DNA from: Spirochaetota bacterium
Lineage (GTDB): Bacteria > Spirochaetota > Spirochaetia > Sphaerochaetales > Sphaerochaetaceae
Direction: 5' to 3'
Length of the DNA: 64,000 nt
Assembly: GCA_023401595.1 (NCBI GenBank)
Contig: JAEXDQ010000020.1
Span: 1 to 64,000 of the forward strand
In this document: positions 1 to 8,475 of the stretch, in pieces
Position numbering within the stretch: position 1 is the stretch's first letter
How the letters are laid out: each line of letters opens with the position of its first letter
Made by a program: the position numbers and the translations under genes
Notes under the pieces: model-generated
Told to the model about the DNA's origin: nothing
Database searches by the model: none
What the model saw: the letters and a program-made list of their open reading frames with translations, nothing else

Positions 1-63
1 GAATCTCCTTTGATTTTCGGTGCTTCCTGGCAGTCGCGCCTCAATCATAGGAGATTCCTTTTT
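1..63 (+). terminator. Long hairpin followed by T run at left edge
   Basis: Bases 1-9 and 49-57 are perfect inverted complements, extended after one mismatch by 11-15 with 43-47, and the right arm is followed by a run of T. This looks like a rho-independent terminator, or the 3' end of a structured RNA, read on the plus strand from a gene outside the window. The left part of the element may be cut off by the window edge. Confidence 0.5.
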
Positions 64-70
64 CCTGTGC

Positions 71-110
71 AAAGCTTAAGCTTTCCGGAACCTCCAGCCG
101 AGCTGGAGGT
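71..110. repeat. Palindrome and hairpin between convergent transcripts
   Basis: A perfect 14-base palindrome (71-84) is followed by a 9-bp hairpin with a 3-base loop (90-98 with 102-110). Directly after it lies ATTCGTCATAC and an A run, a stretch that recurs almost unchanged at about 53,955. The function is unknown; it may be part of a repeated intergenic element. Confidence 0.45.
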
Positions 111-121
111 ATTCGTCATAC

Positions 122-159
122 AAAAAAACCGCCGTACAATCCTGCGATTTGTACGGCGG
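122..159 (-). terminator. Terminator of the greA-like gene
   Basis: Read on the minus strand, an 11-bp GC-rich stem (129-139 with 149-159) is followed by seven T. It starts 38 bases after the stop of the greA-like gene and is a textbook rho-independent terminator. Confidence 0.85.
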
Positions 160-197
160 CCCATTTACTGAAAATCATCCCGGTTCTTTTGCCGGCG

Positions 198-2885
198 TCA
201 CCAGGTCAGGGCTTCAATCGCTTTGACTGTGAAATCATACTGCTGTTCATTGATTTCAAACTTGACGGTATCTCCGACTCCATGGTTCAGCAGCTTCGTT
301 CCAAGCGGAGCGAGGAAGCTGATGACATTGTTGCTCGGATCTGATTCCCAAGGCCCCATGATCCTGTAGGTGATGTCCGTATCGTCGAGATTGTTGCGCA
401 ACAGGACGTTCGTGCCGAAACTGATCTTGGACGAATCGACCATGTCGGGGGTAATCACCTGCGCTCGGTCAAGCTCCTCGGACAGCTTTCGCATCTGCGT
501 ATTGAGCAGTCCCTGCTTCTCCTTGCCGTACTTGTATTCGGAGTTTTCCCTCAGGTCGCCCATTTCGCGCGCGGTACCGATCTCCTTCGCGACCTCAGGA
601 AGCTCGACATTCATGATATGGTCGAGTTCCTTCTTCTTCGCGTCCAAGGAGATTTGAGTACAGAGCAACCCGGTAGGAATCAACGAATTGCGGTCTACAC
701 GCTCTTCTTCCTTGAACAATCCGGGGAATTTTTCACTGATCTGATGCTTGACCTCGATTTTCTGTCCCATGTCCAGGCCTACCATGTCCTCTATCAGAGA
801 GTAGACCTTACCCGCCGCCGTTTCATCTCCCGCGTTGATGTACTTCATGACCGCCTTCTCGTCGAACAGCATGGTCATGAGCAGTTTTGAATACTTGCGG
901 TTCTCCGATACGGCCTTTCCGTTCTCGATGCACCTGAACGTATAGTCCAGCAGCTGCAGTTCGGTGAGCAGAAGCTTTTCATACGGCACACCGGCCTTGT
1001 CCCACTGCTTCTGTCCATAGGCGCGTACCAGATAGAGGAACATTTCGGGATCCTCCTTGTAGCCGTCCGCGCTGTCCTTGAGAATCTGGAGTACGATCTT
1101 TCCCTTGCCCTGTTCCCTGAAGGTTTCCGGGATGTAGCTGGTGAGGTAGTGGGGGAACAGCTTGAGCAATACGTTCTGCCAATTCTCAGGATCCGCCTCC
1201 ACGACGCCGTCGATGAACGCCTTGTTGAGTTCCGAATCCTTGATCGCCTTGAACGCGGCTACCTTGTCCGTCAGCTTGTAGTACAGGTCCGCGAAGGTCA
1301 CGTCGCGCGAAGGCTGTATGAACGACAGGTGGTATTTGCCGGTACGTAAATCGTTGATCAGCATGTAGCTGCTGATCGTGATGTCTCCGCTCTTGTCCAA
1401 TGAGGCGAGCTGGTCGTTGAAGTACCTGACCATTTCGATGAACGAATCGCTCTCCAGGTCCCCTTTGCTGGAGATGAACTCCCTCAGCAACCGGATCTTC
1501 TCATAGAAGTTCTTTTCGGCTTTGAAAATATTGAGTTGTTTCTCTTCGTAGCTGATCGGGGTCGTCCGAACAGTGAACGTATCCGCGTCAGTGGATGAGA
1601 TATCGAACAACGGATTGCTCATCAGTTCTTTCCGGGCCAGGGGCGTCCATTGGGTCCATTCCGTCGCGGTGAGGATCGACGGGACCATTTCAGCCTTCAT
1701 CGCCTTGAAGGAGGCGCTGTCCCCGTTGCTGCTGATCAGCGTCCGAAGCGCCCAAGGAATATCATTTTTGATCTTGCTCGCCAACTTGTCATGCGGCACC
1801 GCGCTCTTAAGGACCCATATGTGCGTCTTCGGCAGGACTTGCAAGGAATTGAACGCCATTTCCATGGACATTTCATGTCCTCTCTTGGAGGCGAAGTCTA
1901 TGACGACCTTTTCGTTGCCGATCTCCCGGATGCGGCCGATCCCCCAGCTTTTGTGGTAGACGAAGGTGCCTTTGTCGAAGGCGATGTTCTTTTCGAATAC
2001 TTCGACGGCGGTATGCACATCCCGGTAGCTCTGGGTCAAACCGCTTTTGTCTATGCATGCGGCAAGTCGGCTGTGGTCCTTGTATTTCTCCCTGTAGCAA
2101 TCGACGAGCGTTTCACGCGCCTGTATATTATGCTGGTCAAGGTCCAGGATTCTCTTGAGTACCGTTATCCGTCGGTCGATGTTCTTTCCGCATGTATCAT
2201 ACAGGTCGGTCAGAAGAACGATCGCTTTTTCTTCACCGAGCTTGGAGGCTACGCGGTCGACGAGCCCCATCAGATATCCGAATTCATCTCCGATCATACC
2301 GAGGAACTTGGCCCAGAGATTCTGTATCGAGGTGAAATCCTTTGCGTTGATATACCGGAGCATGGCGCGTTTGTAATAGAACAGCGCCTCATCCATGTCT
2401 TCTTTTGCCTCATACCATTCGGCGATCGCCTTGACGACGTCGACTTCTTCATAGTCGACCTTTACAAGTCGTTCCCAGACCGCGTATTTGTCGTTTTCGC
2501 GACCTGTCGCGAAGTAACACTCGGCCAACGCCCGGAGCGCGTAGCGGCTTTCGTTGCCGGCGAGGATCTTCTGGCAGAGGAATTCCACGATATTCCATTT
2601 CTTGTTTTCTTCAAACAGCTCGACCAGTTGGAGCAGACTGGAATCGTCCAACGGATGTCGTGCGATGGACAGCGCCCCCGATATGTACAGCGCCATGATG
2701 CTGTTCTTCGTATGGGCGAGATGTTCATCGCATATCTGCTTGATTTCGTGTTCGTCATCCTTATCCACCGAAGCCAGGAACGTATCCAGATCTTGAAAGC
2801 TTGTAATGGTATAGTTCGCTATCGTGGAACGGGTCCATTTCTCTTCGGTCAACATCGTTTTGATCTTGTCGACGTTATCACTCAT
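198..2885 (-). CDS. greA: GreA-domain transcription elongation factor with long N-terminal extension
   Basis: The last 150 or so residues are a GreA/GreB factor, which stimulates RNA cleavage by backtracked RNA polymerase. The coiled-coil tip carries GDLRENSEY, the acidic signature that reaches the polymerase active site, followed by a FKBP-like C-terminal domain. The preceding 740 residues are mostly helical and resemble TPR-type repeats (for example near residues 90-200); ordinary GreA has about 158 residues in total. Similar oversized GreA proteins are known from treponemes. An ATG exists at 2903, but the Shine-Dalgarno AAGGAG lies inside that extension and fits the ATG at 2885 with 7-base spacing, giving 895 residues. 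The gene is monocistronic, with its own terminator. What the extension binds is not known to me. Confidence 0.9.
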   Translation of the reverse strand: MSDNVDKIKTMLTEEKWTRSTIANYTITSFQDLDTFLASVDKDDEHEIKQICDEHLAHTKNSIMALYISGALSIARHPLDDSSLLQLVELFEENKKWNIVEFLCQKILAGNESRYALRALAECYFATGRENDKYAVWERLVKVDYEEVDVVKAIAEWYEAKEDMDEALFYYKRAMLRYINAKDFTSIQNLWAKFLGMIGDEFGYLMGLVDRVASKLGEEKAIVLLTDLYDTCGKNIDRRITVLKRILDLDQHNIQARETLVDCYREKYKDHSRLAACIDKSGLTQSYRDVHTAVEVFEKNIAFDKGTFVYHKSWGIGRIREIGNEKVVIDFASKRGHEMSMEMAFNSLQVLPKTHIWVLKSAVPHDKLASKIKNDIPWALRTLISSNGDSASFKAMKAEMVPSILTATEWTQWTPLARKELMSNPLFDISSTDADTFTVRTTPISYEEKQLNIFKAEKNFYEKIRLLREFISSKGDLESDSFIEMVRYFNDQLASLDKSGDITISSYMLINDLRTGKYHLSFIQPSRDVTFADLYYKLTDKVAAFKAIKDSELNKAFIDGVVEADPENWQNVLLKLFPHYLTSYIPETFREQGKGKIVLQILKDSADGYKEDPEMFLYLVRAYGQKQWDKAGVPYEKLLLTELQLLDYTFRCIENGKAVSENRKYSKLLMTMLFDEKAVMKYINAGDETAAGKVYSLIEDMVGLDMGQKIEVKHQISEKFPGLFKEEERVDRNSLIPTGLLCTQISLDAKKKELDHIMNVELPEVAKEIGTAREMGDLRENSEYKYGKEKQGLLNTQMRKLSEELDRAQVITPDMVDSSKISFGTNVLLRNNLDDTDITYRIMGPWESDPSNNVISFLAPLGTKLLNHGVGDTVKFEINEQQYDFTVKAIEALTW

Positions 2886-3457
2886 CATCCAACTCCTTGC
2901 CATGGTATATCGCCATCGACTTCATTCAGAAAGGCGATGGCGCCATGACGCATACATGTACTGTTGCCGGCCAAGAGACGCCGGCGGTTCTTTTCGCTTG
3001 TTTCTTTTCCGTAAACCCCGCCGCTCGAAAAACTACGTGGCCGAATTGCGTAAAAGAAAACCGGGCAGATAAAGTCCTTCACTGTGAAAAGATGAATCTG
3101 CTCGGAATATGACCGTCTATCTGCGCGCCGCGCATGCATAATGTCTATATATATCATAACACAACCGAAAGTAGTTTGCAATGGAGAATCGTCCAGCGTC
3201 TTTTTCCTTGGTTGCGCGGCAGGGAGTACGAGTTGCATGCGGCGGGCGGCGGCGACGGACTGGGAGGCGTTCGCGCTCCGTTTCGAGCGCGATTGGCGGG
3301 CTGAGGGTACCCGGAAGGATATCGTCGCCGCCCATCTTCCAACGTTGTCCGGCAGGTAGTGCGTCCGTTGGATAGAATCTTGCCGAAAAACTGCTTTACG
3401 AGTGGTCCCAAGCTGTTTTGGTTTGCAAAACACCCTGTTTACTGCTATAACTATGGC
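2886..3457. other. Intergenic region between divergent greA and rpe
   Basis: I see no convincing gene here. It holds a 6-bp hairpin near 2913-2940, a GCCGGC inverted repeat near 2970-2990 followed by a T/C-rich stretch, and a very AT-rich segment near 3140-3170 that could contain the greA promoter. Open frames on either strand lack recognisable protein character. Confidence 0.4.
3423..3451 (+). promoter_or_regulatory. rpe promoter, predicted leaderless start
   Basis: TTGCAA at 3423-3428 and TATAAC at 3446-3451 are separated by 17 bases. Six bases later comes the ATG at 3458, so the predicted transcription start coincides with the A of the start codon. A short inverted repeat (GTTTT/AAAAC) overlaps the -35 element. 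Confidence 0.7.
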
Positions 3458-4195
3458 ATGGATATTCTGAACCGGGATTTGTTTGAACCACATGTTGAAA
3501 CGGCGGCCGTCCCTGCCGGAGACCGGAAGCGTCAGTTGATCATAGCGCCGTCGGTCCTGTCAGCCGACTTTTCGCATATCGCGGAGGAAGTCGCCACCAT
3601 CAAGGAAGCCGGCGCGCAATGGGTCCATCTCGATGTGATGGACGGCCAGTTCGTGCCGAATATCACTTTCGGGCCGAAATTCATCAGGGACATACGGCCC
3701 TGCAGTCCGCTAGTCTTTGACACGCATCTCATGATCGACAAGCCGGAGCGGTACATTGAATCCTTCGCTTCAGCGGGAAGCGACTACATTACCGTCCATG
3801 CCGAGTCTACGGTGCATCTCCACCGTGCCTTGCAGCTGGTTCGTTCCTATGGGTGCAAGGCCGGCGTGTCCATCGTTCCGTCGACCCCGGTATCGGCCAT
3901 TGAGCAGGTGCTGGACGTCGTCGATCTGGTTCTCGTCATGACGGTGAACCCCGGTTTCGGCGGCCAGCAGCTGATTCCCTCTACGTTGCGCAAGGTGGCT
4001 CAGCTCGCTGAGCTACGGGAAGACGAGGGGTATGACTATCTGGTCAGCGTCGACGGCGGCATCAACGTCCGGACAGTGGAACAGGTATTTGACAGCGGGA
4101 CAGATATCGTGGTGGCGGGGTCCGCTTTTTTCGGAGCGGAGGACAGGGCCGGTTTTATCATGCAGATGCAGGCCGCGGTAGAAAAGCTGTTATGA
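3458..4195 (+). CDS. rpe: Ribulose-phosphate 3-epimerase
   Basis: Interconverts ribulose 5-phosphate and xylulose 5-phosphate in the pentose phosphate pathway. TIM-barrel family motifs are present: IAPSVLSADF, the metal-binding HLDVMDGQFVPN, a second HLM motif, VMTVNPGFGGQ and SVDGGIN. The ATG at 3458 places about 25 residues before the usual family start; an in-frame TTG at 3536 would begin at LIIAPS, where most homologues begin. The promoter position favours the ATG, since its predicted transcription start is that very codon; a GTG at 3359 lies upstream of the promoter and is not credible. The stop overlaps dtd by four bases. Confidence 0.93.
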   Translation: MDILNRDLFEPHVETAAVPAGDRKRQLIIAPSVLSADFSHIAEEVATIKEAGAQWVHLDVMDGQFVPNITFGPKFIRDIRPCSPLVFDTHLMIDKPERYIESFASAGSDYITVHAESTVHLHRALQLVRSYGCKAGVSIVPSTPVSAIEQVLDVVDLVLVMTVNPGFGGQQLIPSTLRKVAQLAELREDEGYDYLVSVDGGINVRTVEQVFDSGTDIVVAGSAFFGAEDRAGFIMQMQAAVEKLL

Positions 4196-4662
4196 AAAGC
4201 GTCGTGCAACGTGTCCGTGACGCCAGCGTCGTCGTTGACGGCGAGGTCGTTGGCGCGATAGACCACGGCTTGCTGGTCTATCTTGGCGTGGAGCGTGGCG
4301 ACGACGCTTCGTTGCTTGAACCCATGGCGGGCAAGATTTGCAGGCTCCGTATCTTTACCGATGCGCAGGACAAGATGAACCTCAGCGTCAAGGACGTGGG
4401 GGGCGAAGTGTTGGTCGTAAGCCAGTTCACGCTGTGCGCCGACTTGCACAAGGGCAACCGTCCTTCTTGGGATCCCGCCGCGCCGCCGCAGATGGCCGAA
4501 GAACTATATGAACAGTTCCTTGAAGCCATGGAGCGCCAGGGCGTGGGCGTCAAACATGGAATCTTCGGAGCCCACATGCGCGTCACATATGAGAACGATG
4601 GTCCTGTCACGATATTGCTGGATTCCGATACGATAGGGAAGTCTCGGCCCGCAAACGGCTGA
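4192..4662 (+). CDS. dtd: D-aminoacyl-tRNA deacylase
   Basis: Hydrolyses D-amino acids from mischarged tRNA, a proofreading step after aminoacylation. The 156-residue length and the two family motifs, SQFTL near residue 80 and NDGPVT near residue 140 (cross-subunit active site), are intact. The ATG overlaps the rpe stop as ATGA, so the two are probably translationally coupled. A small perfect hairpin (4655-4669) covers the stop codon; the T run downstream at about 4701 is too far away to make it a clear terminator. Confidence 0.93.
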   Translation: MKSVVQRVRDASVVVDGEVVGAIDHGLLVYLGVERGDDASLLEPMAGKICRLRIFTDAQDKMNLSVKDVGGEVLVVSQFTLCADLHKGNRPSWDPAAPPQMAEELYEQFLEAMERQGVGVKHGIFGAHMRVTYENDGPVTILLDSDTIGKSRPANG

Positions 4663-4791
4663 TAGCCGTCCGTGTAGGCGAAGGGCTTGGGTGGGAGAGC
4701 GTTTTTTTTTGTATGAAATTGCAGATTCTGAATCATCAGGAGCTTTTTTTCATATAGGTGGGTACATCTATCTTTACAAGGAGCGTTTTAT

Positions 4792-5871
4792 ATGGCCAAA
4801 AGCAAGGATTCAGTCGTCATGCCGACTGACAACAAACAAAAGCGGGACGCATTGGAAGCCGCCCGCCAGCAGATCGACAAACAGTTCGGAAAAGGCTCTC
4901 TGATGAAACTCGGGGACAACCCGGCGAACCTGGATATCGCCTGTATCTCCAGCGGTTCGTTGTTGCTTGATGAAGCGCTCGGCGTCGGCGGTTATCCGCG
5001 GGGCCGCATCATTGAAATCTACGGGCCGGAATCCTCGGGAAAGACGACCTTGGCGTTGCACGCTATCGCCGAAGCCCAGAAGGCCGGAGGTATCGCTGCG
5101 TTCATCGACGCCGAGCATGCCTTGGATCCGACCTACGCGAAGAAGCTCGGCGTCAATACCGACGAACTGTGGATCAGCCAGCCGGATACCGGCGAGCAGG
5201 CCTTGGAAATCGCGGAAAGCCTCGTGCGTTCCGGCGCGGTGGACATCATCATCGTCGATTCTGTGGCCGCGCTGACTCCCCAGGCTGAGATCGAGGGCGA
5301 CATGGGCGACAGCCACATGGGGCTCCAGGCTCGTCTGATGAGCCAGGCGCTTCGCAAGCTGACCGGAATCCTGTCGAAAAGCAATACCACGATCATCTTC
5401 ATCAACCAGATTCGTATGAAAATCGGCGTCATGTTTGGCAATCCTGAGACGACCACTGGCGGCAATGCGTTGAAATTCTATTCTTCCGTCCGTATCGATG
5501 TGCGGAAGATTGAAGCGATCAGCAAGGGTGCTGACGATATCGTGGGCAACCGTGTGCGTGTGAAAATAGTGAAGAACAAGGTCGCGCCGCCGTTCAAGAA
5601 GGTCGAGCTGGACCTCCTGTTCGGCGAAGGGATCAGCTATACAGCCAGCATCCTGGACGCGGCGCTCAAGTACGACATGGTCGAGAAGAGCGGCTCGTGG
5701 TACTCCTACAACGGAGAAAAGATAGGGCAGGGGCGTGAAAACGCCATCGCCTTCCTCAAGGACAACAAGGACATAGCCAATGAACTTGATGCGAAGCTGC
5801 GCGCCCTGATGTTCCCGTCCGGCAAGGATACGGCGAAGGAACCTGTCCTTGAAGTAAACATGGAGGGATAG
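4792..5871 (+). CDS. recA: Recombinase A
   Basis: RecA forms ATP-dependent filaments on single-stranded DNA for homologous recombination and triggers LexA self-cleavage. At 359 residues it has normal length. Walker A is GPESSGKTT; the Walker B segment is VDIIIVDSVAALTP, followed by the L2 region NQIRMKIGVMFGNPETTTGG. AAGGAG lies about 7 bases before the ATG. I could not find a clear SOS box upstream in the forms I know, so damage regulation is not evident from the sequence. The preceding 130 bases are T-rich. Confidence 0.98.
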   Translation: MAKSKDSVVMPTDNKQKRDALEAARQQIDKQFGKGSLMKLGDNPANLDIACISSGSLLLDEALGVGGYPRGRIIEIYGPESSGKTTLALHAIAEAQKAGGIAAFIDAEHALDPTYAKKLGVNTDELWISQPDTGEQALEIAESLVRSGAVDIIIVDSVAALTPQAEIEGDMGDSHMGLQARLMSQALRKLTGILSKSNTTIIFINQIRMKIGVMFGNPETTTGGNALKFYSSVRIDVRKIEAISKGADDIVGNRVRVKIVKNKVAPPFKKVELDLLFGEGISYTASILDAALKYDMVEKSGSWYSYNGEKIGQGRENAIAFLKDNKDIANELDAKLRALMFPSGKDTAKEPVLEVNMEG

Positions 5872-5913
5872 GCCTTTCGGAGGAATATCGTCTTGTGGAA
5901 ATTTCATATCGAG

Positions 5914-5931
5914 GCCGCCTGCACGGGCGGC
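5914..5931 (+). terminator. Possible recA terminator hairpin
   Basis: A 6-bp GC stem (5914-5919 with 5926-5931) follows the recA stop by about 40 bases. The following T content is low, so termination may be weak. Confidence 0.4.
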
Positions 5932-5991
5932 TTCATGTATATACGCCTGTTTTCCGATTATGCCAAGCGTTATTTATTGCCGTCCCGCCAA

Positions 5992-6021
5992 TTGCCACGT
6001 TGGGCGCAAGTACGGTATATT
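5992..6021 (+). promoter_or_regulatory. Promoter of the scpA-rpsA operon
   Basis: TTGCCA at 5992-5997 and TATATT at 6016-6021 have an 18-base spacer. It lies about 40 bases before the scpA start, with a strong AAGGAGG between. Confidence 0.6.
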
Positions 6022-6060
6022 GGATAGCCGTAGGATTCGGAAGGAGGTGCCGTCCCATCC

Positions 6061-7041
6061 ATGGCAGATACTGACGACAGACCGTTGCTTGAAGAGACGG
6101 CGCAGCCCGGCAAGAGTTTCAAGACCCCTGTGTTTGAAGGTCCTCTTGACCTGCTGCTCTATCTTATCCAGAAATCCGAGATCAACATCTACGATATCCC
6201 TATTTCAGAGATTACCGACCAGTTCCTCGAGTATCTCAATCAAGCGGAGCAGCTTGATCTGGGCGATCTGACCGACTTCTATAAAATGGCCGCCGACCTG
6301 CTGTACATCAAAAGCAGGATGCTGTTGCCGGTCGAGGTCGATTTCGACGAAGAATACGCCGACCCAAGGCAGGAACTCGTCGAACGGCTGATCGAATACC
6401 AGAAGTTCAAGAAGTATACGGATTTGCTTTCAAATACGGAACAGAACGGCGAATTGTATATATCGCGGCGGCCTACCCAGTTCATGCTTCCGTTCGACGA
6501 CCAGGAGCTATGGAGCGACGTCTCGGTGCAGGATTTGCTGCGTACCTTCGCGAAGCTGCTCAAGTCGATCACTCCGAACAAGGTCTTCAACGTCTACGAG
6601 GAAGTCACCGTCAACGAGAAGATAGCGCTCATGAATGAGTTGTTCGAGACGGCCGAGGTGATCCATCTGATGGACGTGATCGTGCATCCTGAGGAGCCGC
6701 TGCATATCATCTGCGCTTTCATGGCCATACTTGAATCGACCAAGTTCAAGATGATTCTGATTGAACAACCGGAACCGTTCGGCGATATCATCATACGCAA
6801 GAGGACCCAGGATTTTGATCAGAGCCTGGCCGACGAGTATGACGAGGAATATGACGACGCCGTTGAACATGGTTTTGACGACAAGGGCGACGAGGATGAT
6901 TTCTCCATCCGCCATGACGCCGATGAGTCTGGAATGGAAGATGAAGAACATGCTATACTGTACGAATATGGAGAAGAGAACGAAGAGGATATCCTCCTTG
7001 ACGATGATGAAGAGTCTGGCGAGGGGGAGGATGATCTGTGA
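6061..7041 (+). CDS. scpA: Segregation and condensation protein A
   Basis: ScpA is the kleisin subunit that bridges SMC heads in the bacterial condensin. The N-terminal motif FEGPLDLLLYLIQKSEINI and ITDQFLEYL are characteristic of the family. At 326 residues it is longer than usual because of a roughly 70-residue, strongly acidic C-terminal tail rich in Asp and Glu (from about residue 255). The AAGGAGG is 11 bases before the ATG. It overlaps scpB by four bases, the classic scpAB pairing. Confidence 0.93.
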   Translation: MADTDDRPLLEETAQPGKSFKTPVFEGPLDLLLYLIQKSEINIYDIPISEITDQFLEYLNQAEQLDLGDLTDFYKMAADLLYIKSRMLLPVEVDFDEEYADPRQELVERLIEYQKFKKYTDLLSNTEQNGELYISRRPTQFMLPFDDQELWSDVSVQDLLRTFAKLLKSITPNKVFNVYEEVTVNEKIALMNELFETAEVIHLMDVIVHPEEPLHIICAFMAILESTKFKMILIEQPEPFGDIIIRKRTQDFDQSLADEYDEEYDDAVEHGFDDKGDEDDFSIRHDADESGMEDEEHAILYEYGEENEEDILLDDDEESGEGEDDL

Positions 7042-7652
7042 AACGTAAAGCGAAAGATGAACAGGAAACGGTCCAGATAGCCTCCGGGCCCTTGTTGTCG
7101 CAGGACGCCCGTCTCGCTGAAGTCGTCCTGTTCCTTGAGAATGAACCGGTTTCCCTGGACAAGCTGCAGCGCATGACCGGTTTCTCTAAGGAGCAGGCTG
7201 AGAAGGCGCTCGCGGAGCTTGACGAGCATTACAATCTTTTCATGCACGGATTGTCTCTTTCAGAGAAATCGGGAAATTGGCAGTTCGTCCCTTCCGGGGA
7301 TTTGCATGACCGCCTGCGCGGCTGTTATGGAAAAAAAGTCGACCGAAGGCTTTCCCGCGCCGCGTTGGAGACCCTTTCGATCGTGGCCTACAGCCAGCCG
7401 GTCACAAGACGTGAGATAGACAATATCAGGGGCGTCGCCTCGGATACCATCGTCAGGCTGCTGCGTGAACGGGAGTATATCAAAGTGGTTGGTCGGAAGG
7501 ACGTGCCCGGTCATCCCTGCCTGTACGGAACGTCCAGAAAATTTCTTTTTGAATTCAATCTTCCGAGTATCAGCGCGTTGCCCAAGTTGTCGGAGATCGA
7601 CCGCGCCCGCTTTGACAAGGATGAAGATGAGGAGTTGTTTGATGAAACTTAA
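7038..7652 (+). CDS. scpB: Segregation and condensation protein B
   Basis: ScpB dimers bind ScpA and stabilise the SMC-kleisin complex. The 204-residue protein has the two winged-helix repeats expected (EVVLFLENEPVSLDKLQ, then VAYSQPVTRREIDNIRGV). It starts with GTG inside the scpA stop (GTGA) and so depends on translational coupling. The C-terminus is acidic. It overlaps the next gene by 11 bases. Confidence 0.95.
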   Translation: MKRKAKDEQETVQIASGPLLSQDARLAEVVLFLENEPVSLDKLQRMTGFSKEQAEKALAELDEHYNLFMHGLSLSEKSGNWQFVPSGDLHDRLRGCYGKKVDRRLSRAALETLSIVAYSQPVTRREIDNIRGVASDTIVRLLREREYIKVVGRKDVPGHPCLYGTSRKFLFEFNLPSISALPKLSEIDRARFDKDEDEELFDET

Positions 7653-8475
7653 ATATCCGATACGCTTGCAGAGCTATCTGGCGAAAAGCGGCTGCGGTTC
7701 CCGTCGTTCGTGCGAGCAGCTGATTTCCAGCGGCCGTGTGAAGATTAACACGAAACGGGTGACGGAACTCGGTACCAAGGTCGAGGAAGAGGATGTCGTA
7801 CAGGTCGACGACATGCTTGTCGAGCCGAGCGACCGCACCTACTACTTCGCCTTGAACAAGCCGAAGGGCTATGTCTGTACGAACTACGATCCAAACGAGG
7901 AACGTTACGCCCGCGATCTGATCGATATTCCAGACAGGAACCTTCTGTTCCATATCGGCCGTCTGGACAAGGAATCGACCGGCCTGATCCTGTTCACCAA
8001 CGATGGCGACGTTGCGCAGAGGATCATGCATCCTTCCAACGAGATAGAAAAGGAATATCTTGTGAATACCGACGACAATATCCGTCGCGTGGACATGGAG
8101 GAGGCCCTGCGCGGCGTATATATCGATATTCCCAAGCCGTATCGTATCAAGCGGTTCGAGCTACAGACGAAGCGGTGGGTGAGGATTGTCCTCGCCGAAG
8201 GCAAGAACCGTGAAATCCGCAAGATATTCAGTTATTTTGGATATGATGTGAAACAGTTGATCCGGGTCCGCATCGGTTGCATCGAGCTGGGGGATCTGAA
8301 GCCGGGCGAATACAGGCAGATGACGAAGGACGAGATCGACGCCCTGCTCAGCGGGAACAGAGAGAATCCTCGCGATAGGAAAAAACCCGCTCCCCGTGTG
8401 CCTTCGAAGAGGACTAGGGGCGTTCCGCCGCGCAAAGAGGTCGCCGCGCCCGTGGAAGATGAGGAGATTCTCTGA
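7642..8475 (+). CDS. rluB: 23S/16S rRNA pseudouridine synthase, RsuA/RluB family
   Basis: Isomerises a specific uridine in rRNA to pseudouridine. An N-terminal S4 RNA-binding domain (residues 1-60, RLQSYLAKSGCGSRRSCEQL) precedes the catalytic domain with GRLDKESTGLILFTNDG, containing the catalytic Asp. The C-terminal 40 residues are Lys/Arg/Pro-rich. The ATG at 7642 has GAGGAG about 10 bases upstream; longer frames upstream have no family similarity. RluB is preferred over RsuA because of the scpAB linkage, but the target site is not proven. Confidence 0.9.
   Translation: MKLKYPIRLQSYLAKSGCGSRRSCEQLISSGRVKINTKRVTELGTKVEEEDVVQVDDMLVEPSDRTYYFALNKPKGYVCTNYDPNEERYARDLIDIPDRNLLFHIGRLDKESTGLILFTNDGDVAQRIMHPSNEIEKEYLVNTDDNIRRVDMEEALRGVYIDIPKPYRIKRFELQTKRWVRIVLAEGKNREIRKIFSYFGYDVKQLIRVRIGCIELGDLKPGEYRQMTKDEIDALLSGNRENPRDRKKPAPRVPSKRTRGVPPRKEVAAPVEDEEIL

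Noticed and set aside
1650..2948. 432-codon open frame on the plus strand inside the greA-like gene
   Set aside because: It is the complement of a well-supported gene, has no domain and no ribosome site; long antisense frames are common in this base composition.
2885..3493. 202-codon minus-strand frame spanning the greA-rpe gap
   Set aside because: Composition is rich in Arg, Ser and Cys with no protein-like pattern, and it overlaps both the rpe start and promoter.
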